Assembly: GCA_902780385.1 (NCBI GenBank)
Contig: CACZFF010000028.1
Coordinates: forward strand, 1-62,754
Direction of reading: 5' to 3'
DNA length: 62,754 nt
From: an uncultured Lachnospiraceae bacterium
GTDB lineage: Bacteria > Bacillota > Clostridia > Lachnospirales > Lachnospiraceae
The translations under genes were made by a program, and so were the position numbers. Position 1 is the first letter of the stretch. Each line of letters begins with the position of its first letter. This document shows, piece after piece, positions 35,252 through 45,014 of the stretch. Below the pieces are notes generated by a model that did not search any database, was not told the DNA's origin, and saw only the letters and a program-made list of their open reading frames with translations.

Positions 35252-36475
35252 TTATTGGTTTTCTCCGCTCTCTTCGCCTTTTCCGCCCTGTTTCTCCTCT
35301 TTGTACTGGGCGACGATGCTCCAGATACGCTCTGAAGGAATGAGCAGGTCGCTGATGGAACTGTCGTGGTTCAGAGTATCGATGATATAGGCGATGAATT
35401 TGCTCATGTCACAGCTGTGATGCCAGGGCCTGTCAAGCAGCTCCTGGGGCTGATAGATGAGGTTGGTGGTGTAGATTCCGGAGATGATTTCGTCCTCGTA
35501 GGCTTTGTCGAACTTGTCCAGGCCGCCGGTGAAGAGACCGAAGGTCGCGAATAAGAATACGCGCTTCGCACCGCGTTTTTTGAGAGCCTGAGCTACTTCG
35601 AGGGCGCTGTCACCGGAAGCGAGCATATCATCGATGACCACCATATCTTTTCCTTTTACGCTGGAACCCAGGAATTCAAAAGCAACGATCGGGTTGACGC
35701 CGCCCACCATACGAGTATAGTCACGGCGCTTGTAGAACATACCCATGTCCAGACCCAGGACGTTGGCGAAATATACGGCGCGTTTCATGCCGCCCTCATC
35801 GGGACTGATGATCAGCATATGGTCGCTGTCGATCTGCAGGTCGTCCACTGTATTCAGAAGGCCTTTGATGAACTGGTAAGCCGGCTGGACGGTGTCAAAG
35901 CCGTTGAGCGGAATGGCGTTCTGTACGCGGGGGTCGTGAGCATCAAAGGTAATGATATTGTCGACACCCATGCGGGTGAGCTCCTGCAGGGCGATCGCGC
36001 AGTCCAGGGATTCACGCGCGGTTCTCTTGGACTGAAGGCTTTCATACAGATAGGGCATGATGACCGTGATGCGGCGGGCTTTTCCGCCGACTGCAGCAAT
36101 CACACGCTTGAGGTTGGCGAAATGATCATCCGGAGACATGTGGTTGTCAAATCCAAACATGCGGTAGGTCTCATTGTAGTTGACCACGTCCACAAGGATG
36201 TAGAGGTCCATGCCGCGCACAGACTGTGCCACAACACCCTTGCCCTCGCCGGTTCCGAAACGGGGCTCTTTGGTATCGATGATATAGGTGGGACGGAGAT
36301 AGCCTGCGAAAGCCGGGCTGTCTTCATGCTCGTGCTGGCGCTCGGCGCGCCAGTCCTGAAGATAGGCATCGATTTCCTTCCCCATCGCTTCACATCCGGT
36401 GACGGTGATGAGGCCGAGCTCGCCGAAAGGGGCGTTGTCCAGAATACGTTTGTCGTGTTTTTTGTTGGATTCCAT
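35252..36475 (-). CDS. prs: Ribose-phosphate pyrophosphokinase
   Basis: A 407-residue PRPP synthetase (ribose-5-phosphate + ATP to PRPP + AMP), longer than the usual 310-320-residue class I enzyme, as in a clostridial long form. The start at 36475 (MESNKKHDKRILD) has AGAAAGGA upstream; an upstream in-frame start at 36544 is weaker. The PRPP-binding loop VVIDDMLASGDSALEVA lies near 277, and the N-terminal part contains the paired catalytic-domain strands (GMDLYILVDVVNYN). The extra C-terminal region (SDLLIPSERIWSIV) is not in short homologues. It supplies PRPP for upp and nucleotide synthesis. Confidence 0.9.
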   Translation of the reverse strand: MESNKKHDKRILDNAPFGELGLITVTGCEAMGKEIDAYLQDWRAERQHEHEDSPAFAGYLRPTYIIDTKEPRFGTGEGKGVVAQSVRGMDLYILVDVVNYNETYRMFGFDNHMSPDDHFANLKRVIAAVGGKARRITVIMPYLYESLQSKRTARESLDCAIALQELTRMGVDNIITFDAHDPRVQNAIPLNGFDTVQPAYQFIKGLLNTVDDLQIDSDHMLIISPDEGGMKRAVYFANVLGLDMGMFYKRRDYTRMVGGVNPIVAFEFLGSSVKGKDMVVIDDMLASGDSALEVAQALKKRGAKRVFLFATFGLFTGGLDKFDKAYEDEIISGIYTTNLIYQPQELLDRPWHHSCDMSKFIAYIIDTLNHDSSISDLLIPSERIWSIVAQYKEEKQGGKGEESGENQ

Positions 36476-36710
36476 CACGTTTGCAGTCCTTTCTGAAAAT
36501 GGGGTGACATATATCTGCAGGCATTTACTGAATTCTACCCGCATACTCTAACAGAATCATTTCCTTATTACAAGCCCTTATCAGGTGAGGGACTTGTAGT
36601 TATTGATACAGAGTGATGTACAGACCCGCCTGAAACGCGAGGCGGCGTACAGATCAGTAAAGGCTTGTGTGCTGACTTGTATATATATTAACTTTGCGCA
36701 CTGCAGCAGG

Positions 36711-37820
36711 CTATCGGCGTCCGCGGCGTCTTTGCTGCAGGCGGATATCTTTTCCGGTCAGTTTGCAGATCTCATAGGTGCTCGTGATACGAGAGAATAC
36801 CCGGTCGGAATAGCGGGCCTGCATTTCCTTCAGGGAGAGGTTGGTGGATATAATGGTCGAGTGCCTGTTCAGCTCGCGCTCGCTGATGCATGAAAACAGC
36901 TGTGAAGCGACGAAAGCGTTGGTAAATTCCGTACCCAGATCATCGATGATCAGCAGGTCACAGCTGTAAAGGTCGCCGGTAAATTCGCGCAGTGCGTCTC
37001 TGCTGCCGCTGCCGAAGGTGCAGTCGGCCAGCCTGTCAAACAGTGAGGCGGCGCTGAAGTACAAGACGGATCTGCCCCTCTCGATCAGGGCGCGGGCGGC
37101 GCAGACAGAGAGCATGGTCTTGCCGGTCCCCACGGTTCCGTAGAGATAGAGATTACGGTGCACCTGGTCAAATTCTTCTACAAAGCGCTCACATGTGCGG
37201 CGTGCCTGCCGGAAGTGCTCCAGGTCTTCACCGGTGTAATATTTTTCTGAAAGAGATGCGAAAACAGCACCCTCGGCGAGTTTTTCCAGATGAGACTGGT
37301 CATACAGAATGGCTGTCTCTCTTCTGCGGAGGCAGCGGCACTTTTCCCGGCCTATATAGCCCGTATCGCGGCAGTCGGGACAGTCCCAGGTCATTTCCAG
37401 ATAATCGGGCGGAAAGCCGTTTTCTGTCAGGAGCAGCGCGCGCTTTCGGGTGATCTGCGCGGCAGTTTCCCGGAAAGAATAAGGCCTGCTTCTGTAAGCT
37501 GACTGAGGATCTTCCGTCGGTGTGCGGGAAGCCGCAGGATGCATGGTCTGACTGCCTTCTGCCTGCGGATCTGGATTCACGGCGGATTCACCCGGGGATC
37601 CCGAGAGGCGCCTGCGCAGCAGGTCCATGGCCAGTGAAGGCGTCTGCTGCTCCAGCTCCTGCAGCGCGGGGATCCTTGCATATGCGCGGATGCGGCGCTT
37701 TTCGAGCTCATGGCGGTGCCTGTCACGGATGCCGGCATATTCAATCATGATTTGGTCGTACTGCTCTTTTTTTAAGGACACGTTGTATACCTGAAATGGC
37801 CTCCTGAGGTTATAAGTCAA
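36711..37820 (-). CDS. DnaC/DnaI-like helicase loader ATPase
   Basis: A 369-residue AAA+ protein that probably loads the DnaB helicase. A variable N-terminal part is followed by a cysteine cluster CPDCRDTGYIGREKCRC (about 142-158), which would bind zinc as in DnaI. The ATPase has Walker A LYGTVGTGKTML (near 228), Walker B LLIIDDLGTEF and sensor ISTNLSLKEMQ. The first codon is assigned as a TTG sharing bases with the dnaD stop (TTGA), but the ribosome site is weak and a GTG about 39 bases later is possible. It is translationally coupled to dnaD: a two-gene primosome unit. Confidence 0.9.
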   Translation of the reverse strand: MTYNLRRPFQVYNVSLKKEQYDQIMIEYAGIRDRHRHELEKRRIRAYARIPALQELEQQTPSLAMDLLRRRLSGSPGESAVNPDPQAEGSQTMHPAASRTPTEDPQSAYRSRPYSFRETAAQITRKRALLLTENGFPPDYLEMTWDCPDCRDTGYIGREKCRCLRRRETAILYDQSHLEKLAEGAVFASLSEKYYTGEDLEHFRQARRTCERFVEEFDQVHRNLYLYGTVGTGKTMLSVCAARALIERGRSVLYFSAASLFDRLADCTFGSGSRDALREFTGDLYSCDLLIIDDLGTEFTNAFVASQLFSCISERELNRHSTIISTNLSLKEMQARYSDRVFSRITSTYEICKLTGKDIRLQQRRRGRR

Positions 37821-39028
37821 GACCCGAGAAGTTCTTTTTCGAGTTGGTCAAAGTCGTAGTCGTTTTGCTCAAACTGGTTGAAGCTGTTTGAAGAGCGCGC
37901 CTGTTTTCCGGCTCTGCCCTGCTTTTTTTCAGCGGAGCGGGAGGCGGATGAGACGGCTTCCTGCCGGAGCATATATGCGGCTTCTCCGGCCTCGGAGTCT
38001 GCAGAGCCGTTTCCGCTGCCGGTCCCTTTCGCTTTCTTTTTCCGGGAGGGGACAGCCTTGCCCGCTGCTGCCTGTTCAGCCTGCAGAGGTGTTGAAATAC
38101 CGGACTCGGCCCAGTTTTCCGCAACCTTTTTGATATATCGGAAATCCTTTTTGCCGCGGTCCACGCAGTACTGCAGGAGATAGTCGATCATGTCGTCCGA
38201 AAAGTGCAGCTTTTCCGAAATATGGTAAATGATCCTGATTTCATTCAGGGACATGGGCTTTCCGATGTACTGCTCTATGACAAAGAGGAGCTGCCTGCGG
38301 CCGGGATCGCTGCGAAAGCCCTCGAGAGCCTCCAGCTCGGACGGAGCAGAGGCGGGGGATGAAGCATGGGCTTTACCGCTTCCGGAAAGGTCTTTCGGAT
38401 ATGCTCTGGTGATTTCCGCAGAGGAAGCCGTGGATTCTGCAGAGGAAGCCATGGATTCTGCAGAGGAAGCCATGGAATCCGCAAAGGAAATCATGGAATC
38501 TGCAGAGGAAACCATGGATTGCGCGAAGGAAGGTGCTGCTTCCGGACTTCCGCCCTGATCAGACTCCGGAAAACTGCCTGCTGACAGAGAAGCCCGGGCG
38601 GGATAAATGCCGCCGGCGGCCATGCGCAGACAGGCGTTTTCTCTTGCGGAATCCGGGAGCAAAACCGCGGCGGGCTGGGAAAAGGCCAGCACACGATTTG
38701 CATCCGACACACTGCTGCCGTAAGTGGAGTCCGGGACTGTTCCCGGACGGCGCATACGAATGGAAATCAGTGTATTCCTGCTGTCAAAATCCAGATTCAG
38801 AAGGCCCTTCCGCTCCCAGTAACGCAGAGAGCGCACGACATCCTTCTCAGTGTGATTGAACTGGTCTGCCATATCGGACACACTGGCAGCGCGGTGTGTG
38901 CCCATCATGCGCAGCAGATAGAGATAGACCTTGATCTGCGCATCATTGGCGCTTTTCATATATTCGTCTATAAAAAGATTCGACACCATGGTGGAATCGG
39001 ATCCGCTGTCGTTGTAAATGGTGAACAC
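37817..39028 (-). CDS. DnaD-domain primosome protein
   Basis: A 403-residue replication-initiation protein. It starts at a GTG (39028) placed seven bases after GGAGG. The N-terminal winged helix (KVYLYLLRMMGTHRAASVSDMADQFN in parts) and the C-terminal DnaD domain (LLFVIEQYIGKPMSLNEI) match DnaD/DnaB-type proteins of Firmicutes. Between them lies a 7-residue repeat, SMASSAE and variants, about six units, encoded by a 21-bp minisatellite. The C-terminus is Lys/Ser-rich. It pairs with the loader gene that overlaps its 3' end, and DnaA boxes lie upstream. Confidence 0.87.
   Translation of the reverse strand: MFTIYNDSGSDSTMVSNLFIDEYMKSANDAQIKVYLYLLRMMGTHRAASVSDMADQFNHTEKDVVRSLRYWERKGLLNLDFDSRNTLISIRMRRPGTVPDSTYGSSVSDANRVLAFSQPAAVLLPDSARENACLRMAAGGIYPARASLSAGSFPESDQGGSPEAAPSFAQSMVSSADSMISFADSMASSAESMASSAESTASSAEITRAYPKDLSGSGKAHASSPASAPSELEALEGFRSDPGRRQLLFVIEQYIGKPMSLNEIRIIYHISEKLHFSDDMIDYLLQYCVDRGKKDFRYIKKVAENWAESGISTPLQAEQAAAGKAVPSRKKKAKGTGSGNGSADSEAGEAAYMLRQEAVSSASRSAEKKQGRAGKQARSSNSFNQFEQNDYDFDQLEKELLGS
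38412..38537 (-). repeat. 21-bp in-frame minisatellite within dnaD
   Basis: Six units of 21 bases based on GATTCTGCAGAGGAAGCCAT plus G (plus-strand view); units 2 and 3 are identical, the outer ones diverged. Each adds seven residues, keeping frame, so unit number can vary. Confidence 0.95.
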
Positions 39029-39160
39029 TGTCTTTCCTCCGCTGCAATTAATTCATTAAATCTGGGAAACTCATGATAACACAGCGGGAGACAGATTTTA
39101 AATGGACAATATGACGATTAATTTCGGGCTTTTGAGAGTGCCGGGCACTCGGGGTTAAAT

Positions 39161-39275
39161 TGTGGATAACGTTGAAAATGTGGATAAGCGGGGAAAAACG
39201 CATACATCCCGCAGGTCGATTTCCACAATGGAAAAGATTCTGCGGGATGGGGATAAATGTGGATGATGTTGATAA
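39161..39275. promoter_or_regulatory. Cluster of DnaA-box sequences upstream of dnaD
   Basis: Two perfect boxes TGTGGATAA (complement TTATCCACA) at 39161-39169 and 39179-39187. Three one-mismatch boxes follow: TGGGGATAA (39248-39256), TGTGGATGA (39258-39266) and TGTTGATAA (39267-39275), all in the same orientation. They flank the murC terminator. Confidence 0.7.
39191..39249 (-). terminator. Terminator of murC
   Basis: Minus strand: CATCCCGCAG / CTGCGGGATG outer stem (39240-39249, 39205-39214) enclosing an inner TTTCCA/TGGAAA hairpin, followed by TATGCGTTTTT. It lies inside the DnaA-box cluster. Confidence 0.8.
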
Positions 39276-39280
39276 GTGGA

Positions 39281-40663
39281 TCAGGAAAGCAGGTTTTCCC
39301 CGATCTTATCGACGTTTCCTGCGCCCATGGTTATCACCAGATCATTTTTTCGGCAATTTGCCAACAGGTATTCTTCAATTTCTGAAAATGTCGGGAAATA
39401 GAGACAATCGTGTCCGAGCTTTTTAATTTCTTCCTGCAGGGTCCGGGAACTGATTCCCAGGGTGTCGGTTTCACGCGCGGCATAGATATCCGCCAGAATC
39501 ACAATATCCGCGAGAGAAAGTGCCTTCGCGAAGCCGGACATAAATGATTTCGTCCTCGTATAGGTGTGGGGCTGGAAAACGCAGATGATCCGGCTGTAGG
39601 GGCATGCCCTGGCGGCACGCAGGGTGGCTTCGATTTCAGTCGGATGGTGTGCGTAGTCATCGATGATGGTGAACCCATTCCTTTCGCCCTTGTACTGGAA
39701 ACGACGGTCTGTTCCTTTAAAGAGGGACAGACCTTTTGCGGAGGCACTTCTGGGAATGTCCAGCCGGTCCGCGGCAGCGACCGCAGCGAGAGCGTTGCCG
39801 ATGTTGTGCATGCCGGGAACACACAGGGTGATCTCTGTATCAGCGCCGCAGGAGGCGGGCCCGTGCAGCGTGAACGAAGGGTGTCCGTTTTTGTCGAAGG
39901 TGATATCGGAAGGATAGTAGTCGGCACCCGGCTCTGAAGAAAAGGTCACCACTTTGCAGGGAAGATCTTTTGCGATCTCCTCCCAGTTATCGATCTCTGC
40001 ATTGATGATCAGGGTGCCTTCCGCAGGGATCAGCTCCGCAAAACGACGGAAAGAACGACGGATATCCGAAAGATCCTTGAAGAAATCAAGATGGTCTTCT
40101 TCTATATTCAAAATAATACCGATTCCGGGGAACATGTGCAGGAAACTGTTGGTGTATTCGCAGGCCTCCGCCACAAAGTAACCGCTGTTTCCGATGCGCA
40201 CATTGCTGCCGATATCAGAGAGAAAACCTCCGATCGAAAGAGTCGGGTCGACATCTGCCGCCAGCAGGACCTCGGACAGCATGGAAGTCGTGGTTGTCTT
40301 GCCGTGTGTGCCGCTTACCGCGACGGGCAGACGGTAATTTTTCATGAGCTGACCGAGCAGTTCCGCCCTGCTCAGGCAAGGGATGCCTTTTTCGTGCACC
40401 GCTTTGTATTCGGGATTGTCGGGATGAATGGCTGCTGTAAAGACGGCGAGGTCGATGTCATCTGTGATGTTTTCGGCCTTCTGGCCTATTAAGACCTTGA
40501 TCCCGCAGGCTTCCAGCTCCTGTGTGGCGGCAGATTCGGCCCGGTCCGAGCCGGATACGGTGAAGCCTTCGCTGGCGAGGATCTGGGCGAGACCGCTCAT
40601 GGATATGCCGCCGATTCCGACGAAATAGACGCGGACCGGATGCTTAAAATCTATCTGATACAT
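39281..40663 (-). CDS. murC: UDP-N-acetylmuramate--L-alanine ligase
   Basis: A 460-residue Mur ligase adding L-alanine to UDP-MurNAc in peptidoglycan synthesis. The N-terminal UDP-binding fold has VYFVGIGGISMSGLAQIL (12-29). The ATP loop is VSGTHGKTTTTSML (117-130). Further motifs are YTNSFLHMFP, NIEEDHLDFF and the C-terminal DDYAHHPTEIEATL. Length is standard. AAAGGAGA precedes the ATG. It is transcribed away from glgC and ends in a strong terminator. Confidence 0.96.
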   Translation of the reverse strand: MYQIDFKHPVRVYFVGIGGISMSGLAQILASEGFTVSGSDRAESAATQELEACGIKVLIGQKAENITDDIDLAVFTAAIHPDNPEYKAVHEKGIPCLSRAELLGQLMKNYRLPVAVSGTHGKTTTTSMLSEVLLAADVDPTLSIGGFLSDIGSNVRIGNSGYFVAEACEYTNSFLHMFPGIGIILNIEEDHLDFFKDLSDIRRSFRRFAELIPAEGTLIINAEIDNWEEIAKDLPCKVVTFSSEPGADYYPSDITFDKNGHPSFTLHGPASCGADTEITLCVPGMHNIGNALAAVAAADRLDIPRSASAKGLSLFKGTDRRFQYKGERNGFTIIDDYAHHPTEIEATLRAARACPYSRIICVFQPHTYTRTKSFMSGFAKALSLADIVILADIYAARETDTLGISSRTLQEEIKKLGHDCLYFPTFSEIEEYLLANCRKNDLVITMGAGNVDKIGENLLS

Positions 40664-41261
40664 AGTGTAAATGTCTCCTTTGCTGAAAATGCGTCACTTT
40701 AAAGAATCACCTGAAACGCGGGGTGTTTTTCGCGGCTTTACAGTAATGTACACCACAAGACTCTGTTTCGCAAGTGCATGTGCCGCATCATCTTCTTTCC
40801 GCGGATCATCGGCTGCATTTCATACCTGTACCGGCCTCGCGGCGTTTTCCTGCATCCTGCCCAGGCTCCCCGGATTGGACTGACAGCAGCGGTCTGTATG
40901 AAGAGAATCATCGGCTGTCAGTAAAAGTGTACAAAAAGCGGATGGGGGCGGGGAAATTGTTTCATATGGAAAAATCCTTTTAGCTAAGCACTTTTTTGAG
41001 TATAAGAATATTTTGAAATATAGTGAAAACAGAGTGGATTGTGGATGTGTTTAAACATTATATAATATATGTACAGCAATGTGCAGTTCCTTTTCCTGTT
41101 ACACTGTGATATAATTAAATTGCGAATATATTGACGGAATATTGTCAATTTGTTCGTAATATGGTATTTTCTTATCTGCCGCGTCCTTTTCGGACACGGC
41201 GAAATTCTGCAAATATTCAGTCTTGGTCCGCATCAGACGGGCTAACGGGAGGAAGATTAAG
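40664..41261. other. Divergent intergenic region between murC and glgC
   Basis: About 600 bases with no credible gene. The glgC-proximal 280 bases are very AT-rich, with several -10-like words (TATAAT within ATTATATAATATATG near 41060, and GATATAATTA near 41110) and an ATTGAC..GTCAAT inverted repeat near 41129-41150. I cannot assign one promoter with confidence. Confidence 0.4.
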
Positions 41262-42539
41262 ATGATAGTAAAGAAGGAAATGATTGCCATGCTCCTGGCA
41301 GGAGGACAGGGCAGCCGACTCGGTATACTTACTTCTGATGTGGCAAAACCTGCTGTTTCCTTTGGCGGCAAGTACAGGATCATAGATTTCCCGCTCAGCA
41401 ACTGCATTAATTCGGGTATTGATACAGTGGGAGTTCTTACACAGTACATGCCTCTTCGTCTTAACGCGCACGTGGGTATCGGTATCCCGTGGGATCTGGA
41501 CAAGAATCTGGGCGGCGTGAGTGTTTTGTCGCCTTATGAAAAAATCCAGAATACAGAGTGGTATACAGGAACTGCAAACGCGATTTATCAGAACATGGCT
41601 TATATGGAAAGCTTTAACCCGGAATATGTTCTGATCCTGTCCGGTGATCATATTTACAAGATGGATTACGAGGCTATGCTTGAAGCACACAAGGAGAACG
41701 GCGCGGCAGTGACGATCGCGGTCATGCCCGTTTCTCTGGAGGAAGCCAGCCGTTTCGGAATTATGATCACCGACGAAAACGGAAGAATCACGGATTTCGA
41801 GGAAAAGCCTGCTCATCCTCGCAGTACCCTGGCGTCCATGGGAATCTATATCTTCAACTGGAGTACGCTCAAAGAGGCTTTGATCGCAAACAGAAATGAG
41901 CCCGGAATGGATTTCGGCAAGCACATCATTCCGTATTGCAGAGAAAAGGGAGCACCTCTTTACGCGTACGAATTCAACGGTTACTGGAAAGATGTCGGTA
42001 CCCTGACTTCCTATTGGGAAGCCAACATGGAACTGATCGACATCGTACCTGAGTTCAACCTGTACGAAGAGTACTGGAAGATCTATACCAAGAGCACATC
42101 GATCACACCGCAGTTTTTCGGTCCGGACAGTGTCATTGAAAGAACAATTGCAGGAGAAGGCACTGAAATATACGGAAAGGTTTACAGCTCGGTGATCGGA
42201 TGTGACGTCACTATCGGAGCGGGAAGTATAGTTCGCAATTCCATCATTATGAACGGCGCGGTGATCGGTGAAGGATGCATCCTGGACAAGGTCATCTGCG
42301 CTGAAAATTCGGTGATCGGCAGCGGAGCGGTTCTCGGAGAGGGCGAGGAAGCTCCAAACGACACAAGACCTGATATATATTGCGCAGGACTTGTCACTGT
42401 AGGAGAGGGTACAGTGATTCCGGCCGGCGTCCATATCGGGAAAAACGTGATGATTTCCGGACATACGACGGAAGCGGATTACCCCGGCGGGCGGCTTGCC
42501 AGCGGCAAAACGCTGCAGGTCACGGCGCAGGAGCCGTGA
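41262..42539 (+). CDS. glgC: Glucose-1-phosphate adenylyltransferase catalytic subunit
   Basis: A 425-residue ADP-glucose pyrophosphorylase, the committing step of glycogen synthesis. The start [15 protein letters not shown] has GGGAGGAAG upstream. The nucleotidyl-transferase loop [20 protein letters not shown] (12-31) carries the substrate-binding Gly/Arg/Lys set, and [12 protein letters not shown] holds the catalytic Asp. A C-terminal left-handed beta-helix of hexapeptide repeats ([19 protein letters not shown]) follows. GlgD is encoded next; in Firmicutes GlgC and GlgD form a hetero-oligomer. Confidence 0.96.
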   Translation: MIVKKEMIAMLLAGGQGSRLGILTSDVAKPAVSFGGKYRIIDFPLSNCINSGIDTVGVLTQYMPLRLNAHVGIGIPWDLDKNLGGVSVLSPYEKIQNTEWYTGTANAIYQNMAYMESFNPEYVLILSGDHIYKMDYEAMLEAHKENGAAVTIAVMPVSLEEASRFGIMITDENGRITDFEEKPAHPRSTLASMGIYIFNWSTLKEALIANRNEPGMDFGKHIIPYCREKGAPLYAYEFNGYWKDVGTLTSYWEANMELIDIVPEFNLYEEYWKIYTKSTSITPQFFGPDSVIERTIAGEGTEIYGKVYSSVIGCDVTIGAGSIVRNSIIMNGAVIGEGCILDKVICAENSVIGSGAVLGEGEEAPNDTRPDIYCAGLVTVGEGTVIPAGVHIGKNVMISGHTTEADYPGGRLASGKTLQVTAQEP

Positions 42540-42699
42540 CATAAGCGGCTGCGCCCGGATCAGACTGCAAAGCACTGCAGCTGTGTGAGATCCGGACGCT
42601 GATTGACTCGGATTCTTTTGTGCGTGGGCGCACAGGGATCCCTCGAGACCTTACTGCATGGATAGACACGAAAAAGCCTCATAAGAAGGAGGTCGAGGC

Positions 42700-43818
42700 A
42701 TGAGAGCAATAGGCATTATACTGGCAGGCGGAAACAGTAAACGGTTGAAGGAGTTGTCCAGAAGGAGAGCAGTTTGTGCTATGCCGGTGGCAGGGAGCTA
42801 CCGCAGCATTGACTTCGCACTCAGCAACATGGAATATTCCCGTATCCAGAAGGTTGCGGTGTTGGCACAATACAACTCAAGAAGTCTCAACGAGCATCTT
42901 GCGTCTTCAAAATGGTGGAACTTCGGACGAAAGCAGGGAGGGCTGTTTTTGTTCACACCTTCTTTTGCAGATGCGGACAGCAACTGGTACCGCGGAACGG
43001 CAGACGCGATGGCTCAGAATATTCATTATCTGAAAACATCGCATGAGCCCTATGTAGTCATTACATCCGGCGACTGTGTTTACAAAATGGATTATAACGA
43101 CATTCTGACCTATCATGTCGACAAACGGGCGGATATTACGGTCGTGGTCAAGGAAATGCCGGAGAACTTCAATGTGGAACGATACGGCATCGTCAGCATG
43201 GATGAAGAGAACCGGATTCAGGATTTCGTTGAGAAACCCGTGGTGGCACAGTATCGCACGATTTCGTGCGGCATTTATGTCATCCGAAGGAGACTTTTGA
43301 TCGAGCTCCTTGAAAAGAGCATGGATGAAAACCGCTATGACTTTGTACAGGATATTCTGATCCGGTACAGAGGTCTGAAGCGGATCTACGGATACCGTAT
43401 GGAAAGCTATTGGAGCAATATTGCTTCCATAGAAGACTATTACCGTACCAATATGGACTTTCTGAAGGCACCGATCAGGGATTTCTTTTTCAGACAATAC
43501 CCGGAGGTCCACTCGCGTGCCGCGGATCTGCCCCCTGCCAAATACAATGTTGGCGTGAATATTAAGAACAGCCTTCTTTCGAGCGGCTGTATCGTAAATG
43601 GTACGGTGGAGAATTCCATACTGTTCCATCAGGTTTATGTGGGCAATAATTGCGTAATAAGGAATTCTTTAATTTTGAATGATGTGTACATCGGAGACAA
43701 TACTATTATCGAAAACTGCATCGTGGAAAGCGGCGACACCATTCAGGCTAATTCCTGTTACAGAGGAGAAAATGGTATAAAAATCGTCATTGAAAAGGGT
43801 GAACGCTATACCATTTAG
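42700..43818 (+). CDS. glgD: Glucose-1-phosphate adenylyltransferase subunit GlgD
   Basis: A 372-residue GlgC paralogue. The N-terminal loop is altered ([20 protein letters not shown] in place of [14 protein letters not shown]), and [15 protein letters not shown] has Cys where GlgC has His after the catalytic-type Asp. It is the regulatory partner of GlgC in Firmicutes and is shorter at the C-terminal hexapeptide domain. An AAGGAGGTCGAGGC site supports the start. A TGTGCG/CGCACA hairpin (42619-42634) lies in the gap before it. Confidence 0.95.
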   Translation: MRAIGIILAGGNSKRLKELSRRRAVCAMPVAGSYRSIDFALSNMEYSRIQKVAVLAQYNSRSLNEHLASSKWWNFGRKQGGLFLFTPSFADADSNWYRGTADAMAQNIHYLKTSHEPYVVITSGDCVYKMDYNDILTYHVDKRADITVVVKEMPENFNVERYGIVSMDEENRIQDFVEKPVVAQYRTISCGIYVIRRRLLIELLEKSMDENRYDFVQDILIRYRGLKRIYGYRMESYWSNIASIEDYYRTNMDFLKAPIRDFFFRQYPEVHSRAADLPPAKYNVGVNIKNSLLSSGCIVNGTVENSILFHQVYVGNNCVIRNSLILNDVYIGDNTIIENCIVESGDTIQANSCYRGENGIKIVIEKGERYTI

Positions 43819-43832
43819 AAATGGAGAACGCT

Positions 43833-44111
43833 ATGCATGTTACAGACGTTAGAGTGAGAAGGATTGCCAGAGAAGGCAAGATGAGAGCAGTCGTTTCTAT
43901 CACGATCGACAATGTGTTCGTCGTCCACGATATTAAAGTAATCGAAGGTGAAAAGGGACTTTTTATTGCAATGCCGAGCAAAAAGTCAGCAGATGGTGAA
44001 TACAGAGACATTGCTCATCCTATCAATTCCGAAACCAGAAGTATGCTGGAAGAGATTATTTTAAAGAGTTATGAAGAGAGTGCGATCCAGGAAGAGGGCG
44101 CTCAGGACTAA
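43833..44111 (+). CDS. spoVG: Septation/sporulation regulator SpoVG
   Basis: A 92-residue protein beginning [20 protein letters not shown]. The start at 43833 is chosen because GGAGAA lies just ahead; an ATG four codons upstream, right after glgD, has none. SpoVG proteins bind nucleic acids and influence septation, sporulation and virulence genes in Firmicutes. [23 protein letters not shown] is the conserved family core. Probably cotranscribed with glgC-glgD. Confidence 0.96.
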   Translation: MHVTDVRVRRIAREGKMRAVVSITIDNVFVVHDIKVIEGEKGLFIAMPSKKSADGEYRDIAHPINSETRSMLEEIILKSYEESAIQEEGAQD

Positions 44112-44187
44112 TTAATAATGGAGCAATAGTACCGACAGCATAGTATTTACATCTTTGCACCATGACAGTTTATATGAAATCTTATTC

Positions 44188-44219
44188 AGAAGGGGGCGTC
44201 ATGAGCGCCTCCTTCTTTC
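44188..44219 (+). terminator. Probable terminator after spoVG
   Basis: AGAAGG-GGGCG paired with CGCC-TCCTTCT (44188-44198, 44206-44216), followed by a short TT. The T run is weak, so partial read-through into pth is likely. Confidence 0.5.
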
Positions 44220-44289
44220 ACTGACAGCCGAAAAGAGATCGGCCGGCAGGCGGATGAAAAGAGCAGCAGAACAGCTAAAGGAATACACA

Positions 44290-44979
44290 ATGGATTCGTT
44301 TTTTATCATTGCAGGCCTGGGAAATCCGGGCAGAAAATATGACGGCTCAAGGCACAATGTGGGTTTCGATGTGATCGATGAACTTGTGGACCGCTACCAT
44401 ATCGGCGGCCCGGAGAGATTCGGAAAATCGATGATCGGGAAAGGGAGGATCGGAGACCGCAAGGTGATCCTTGTAAAACCGCTGACCTATATGAACCTCA
44501 GCGGAGAGGCCATACAGGAGATCGTCCATTTCTATAAGGTGGATCCCAGGGAGGATCTGCTGGTCATTTCGGACGACATCGACCTGGAGGCCGGCCGGAT
44601 CCGCATCCGCAAAAAGGGCAGCGCGGGGGGACACAACGGACTCAAAAACATTGTACAGCATCTGGGGACGGAGGAGTTCTCCAGGATCCGTGTCGGAGTC
44701 GGCGCAAAGCCGGATCCCGATTTTGACCTTGCTGACTATGTACTGGGCCATTTTTCCGGGGAAGAGAAAAAGGTCATGGACGAGGCGCTTGCAAAGGCTG
44801 CGGAAGCTGCCGCCTGCGCAGTCACGGACGGGATCGACCTGGCGATGAACCGCTATAATACACCGAAGAAAAAGAAAAAGAAGGCTCCAAAAGCAAACGA
44901 GACTGAAACGGGAGCAGAGGCTGCGGCCCCGAAAGAGGCTGAGACTCCCGCAGAGACCGGCACTTCAGGAGACAGCTGA
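44290..44979 (+). CDS. pth: Peptidyl-tRNA hydrolase
   Basis: A 230-residue enzyme that recycles peptidyl-tRNAs. The frame is open upstream to 44155, but MDSFFIIAGLGNPGRKYDGS is the family start and has AAGGA ahead. GLGNPGRKYDGSRHNVGF (9-26) contains the catalytic His (H22) and Asn; VISDDIDLEAGRIRIRKKGS contains the catalytic Asp. Odd feature: about 35 extra C-terminal residues, a lysine run followed by a Glu/Ala/Thr/Pro-rich tail, absent from standard 190-residue homologues. It precedes mfd by 35 bases, the common pth-mfd pairing. Confidence 0.95.
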   Translation: MDSFFIIAGLGNPGRKYDGSRHNVGFDVIDELVDRYHIGGPERFGKSMIGKGRIGDRKVILVKPLTYMNLSGEAIQEIVHFYKVDPREDLLVISDDIDLEAGRIRIRKKGSAGGHNGLKNIVQHLGTEEFSRIRVGVGAKPDPDFDLADYVLGHFSGEEKKVMDEALAKAAEAAACAVTDGIDLAMNRYNTPKKKKKKAPKANETETGAEAAAPKEAETPAETGTSGDS

Positions 44980-45014
44980 TCTCAGCGTAATAGCGCTCCG
45001 ACACAGAGGGACAT

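Noticed and set aside
36571-36600. Terminator for the loader gene
   Set aside because: The TACAAG-based stem has a bulge and no T run on the minus strand.
39029-39280. Chromosomal replication origin
   Set aside because: DnaA boxes are present but dnaA, dnaN and gyr genes are not in the window and no AT-rich unwinding element with box spacing typical of oriC is clear.
40671-40983. Small frames in the murC-glgC gap
   Set aside because: No ribosome site and no recognisable features; they span a promoter region.
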